A stretch of 5,118 nt of DNA, from NCBI GenBank assembly GCA_003219675.1, contig QHPW01000277.1, positions 6,374-11,491 on the forward strand, given 5' to 3'. Position 1 is the stretch's first letter; the number at the start of each line of letters is the position of its first letter. The notes below the pieces were generated by a model that worked only from the letters and a program-made list of their open reading frames with translations, had not been told where the DNA came from and did not search any database. Origin of the DNA: Verrucomicrobiota bacterium (GTDB lineage: Bacteria; Verrucomicrobiota; Verrucomicrobiia; Limisphaerales; AV2). Made by a program: the position numbers and the translations under genes. Positions 4,541-5,118 of the stretch are shown one piece after another.

Positions 4541-5118
4541 ATGAAACGTTTCAGTCAACGTCGCCGCATTGCCGCCTTCACCTTGAATGAGTTGCTCGTG
4601 ATCATCGCGGTAGCAATGGTGCTGGCCGTTCTCGCGGTCTCGGCTTTGGCGAAGGCCAAAGCGAAGGCGCGAAAAATCAGTTGCACCTGCAACCTCAAAC
4701 AGGCCGGACTCTCGTTCCGCATCTTTGCCGAGGATCATGCAGACCTGTTCCCCATGGGCGTTTCAACCAATAAAGGAGGCTCGAAGGAGCACCTCGGCAC
4801 GAGCGAGGTTTTTCAACATTTCCGGGCCCTGTCGAATGAGTTGAGCACAACCAAGGTCCTGGTTTGTCCGGCCGATACGAGGAAGGCCGCCCCAGGTTTT
4901 TCCGTGCTTAGCAACATTAACATCAGTTACTTCGTCGGGGCGAACGCGGCGGATTCGTTGCCGCAAACTTTGCTCGCCGGCGACCGCAATCTGATGACAA
5001 ACAGCGTTCCGGTCGGAGCCGGTCCGCTGGTTTTGACGGCGAACGTGAGCGTCGGCTGGACGGCGGCCCTGCACCGCAACTCGGGCAACGTGGCTTTGGG
5101 CGACGGCAGTGTCCAACA
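4541..5118 (+). CDS. Prepilin-like secreted protein with H-X9-DG domain (third paralogue); 3' partial
   Basis: ATG 4541 lies five bases after the previous stop, and the frame runs open to the window edge (192 codons). The leader MKRFSQRRRIAA is strongly basic and is followed by the cleavage-type site A|FTLNE (Glu17 at +5). Asn at +4 is less usual than Val or Ile. A hydrophobic helix follows to about residue 36. The body repeats the motifs of its two neighbours at nearly the same numbering: Cys48 in CTCNLKQAGLSFRIFAEDH (with an extra Cys50), NELSTTKVLVCPAD (Cys110), NINISYFVGANA, LLAGDRNL and LHRNSGNVALGDGSVQ (His178, Asp188-Gly189, exact H-X9-DG). Only about 25 C-terminal residues should be missing if it ends like the other two. 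It is more diverged from them than they are from each other. Probable role as for the first paralogue. Confidence 0.92.
   Translation, partial: MKRFSQRRRIAAFTLNELLVIIAVAMVLAVLAVSALAKAKAKARKISCTCNLKQAGLSFRIFAEDHADLFPMGVSTNKGGSKEHLGTSEVFQHFRALSNELSTTKVLVCPADTRKAAPGFSVLSNINISYFVGANAADSLPQTLLAGDRNLMTNSVPVGAGPLVLTANVSVGWTAALHRNSGNVALGDGSVQ

Noticed and set aside
4763..5116. 117-residue minus-strand frame at the right edge
   Set aside because: It is antisense to the third prepilin-like gene, which carries the full set of family motifs, and has no motif of its own.

Overview
The window is GC-rich bacterial DNA that most resembles a Verrucomicrobiota genome, possibly a Pedosphaera-like lineage. This assignment is an inference. 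It rests on three things: tandem prepilin-like genes with the H-X9-DG C-terminal motif, a large secreted-type protein with the C-terminal layout common in that phylum, and intergenic DNA built from short palindromes. No rRNA, tRNA, CRISPR array, transposase or integrase is visible.

Left part (2-1246, +): the 3' end of a large, probably exported multidomain protein. Its visible domains are a galactose-binding-like beta-sandwich, a PKD/Ig-like domain, a short Asp-rich calcium-binding-type segment and a small C-terminal beta module. The N-terminus lies outside the window. It converges on a minus-strand gene across 214 bp (1247-1460) that hold several short palindromes.

Middle (1461-2273, -): a complete 270-residue sugar phosphate isomerase/epimerase-like TIM-barrel protein with the family's four metal ligands intact. 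Upstream of it is a 955-bp stretch (2274-3228) in which I accept no gene. It contains a 9-bp inverted repeat in the isomerase leader, a long imperfect palindrome (2408-2471), a 12-bp-period tandem repeat, alternative hairpins at 2695-2743, and three spaced direct repeats just before the next operon.

Right part (3229-5118, +): a tight run of three paralogous secreted prepilin-like proteins, the third cut by the window edge. Each has a type IV prepilin cleavage site and hydrophobic helix, two cysteines at equivalent positions, a CPAD motif, a GDRN motif and an H-X9-DG motif. The first two align without gaps from the first cysteine to the C-terminus (about 102 of 168 residues identical by hand count). 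The middle gene has no satisfactory start in its own frame. An ATG six bases after the preceding stop would encode a proper leader if one base were restored near 3916, which suggests a frameshift mutation or sequence error.

The three prepilin-like genes are probably co-transcribed and their products handled by a prepilin peptidase and a type II secretion or pilus-like machine encoded elsewhere. Nothing in the window ties the isomerase functionally to either neighbour.
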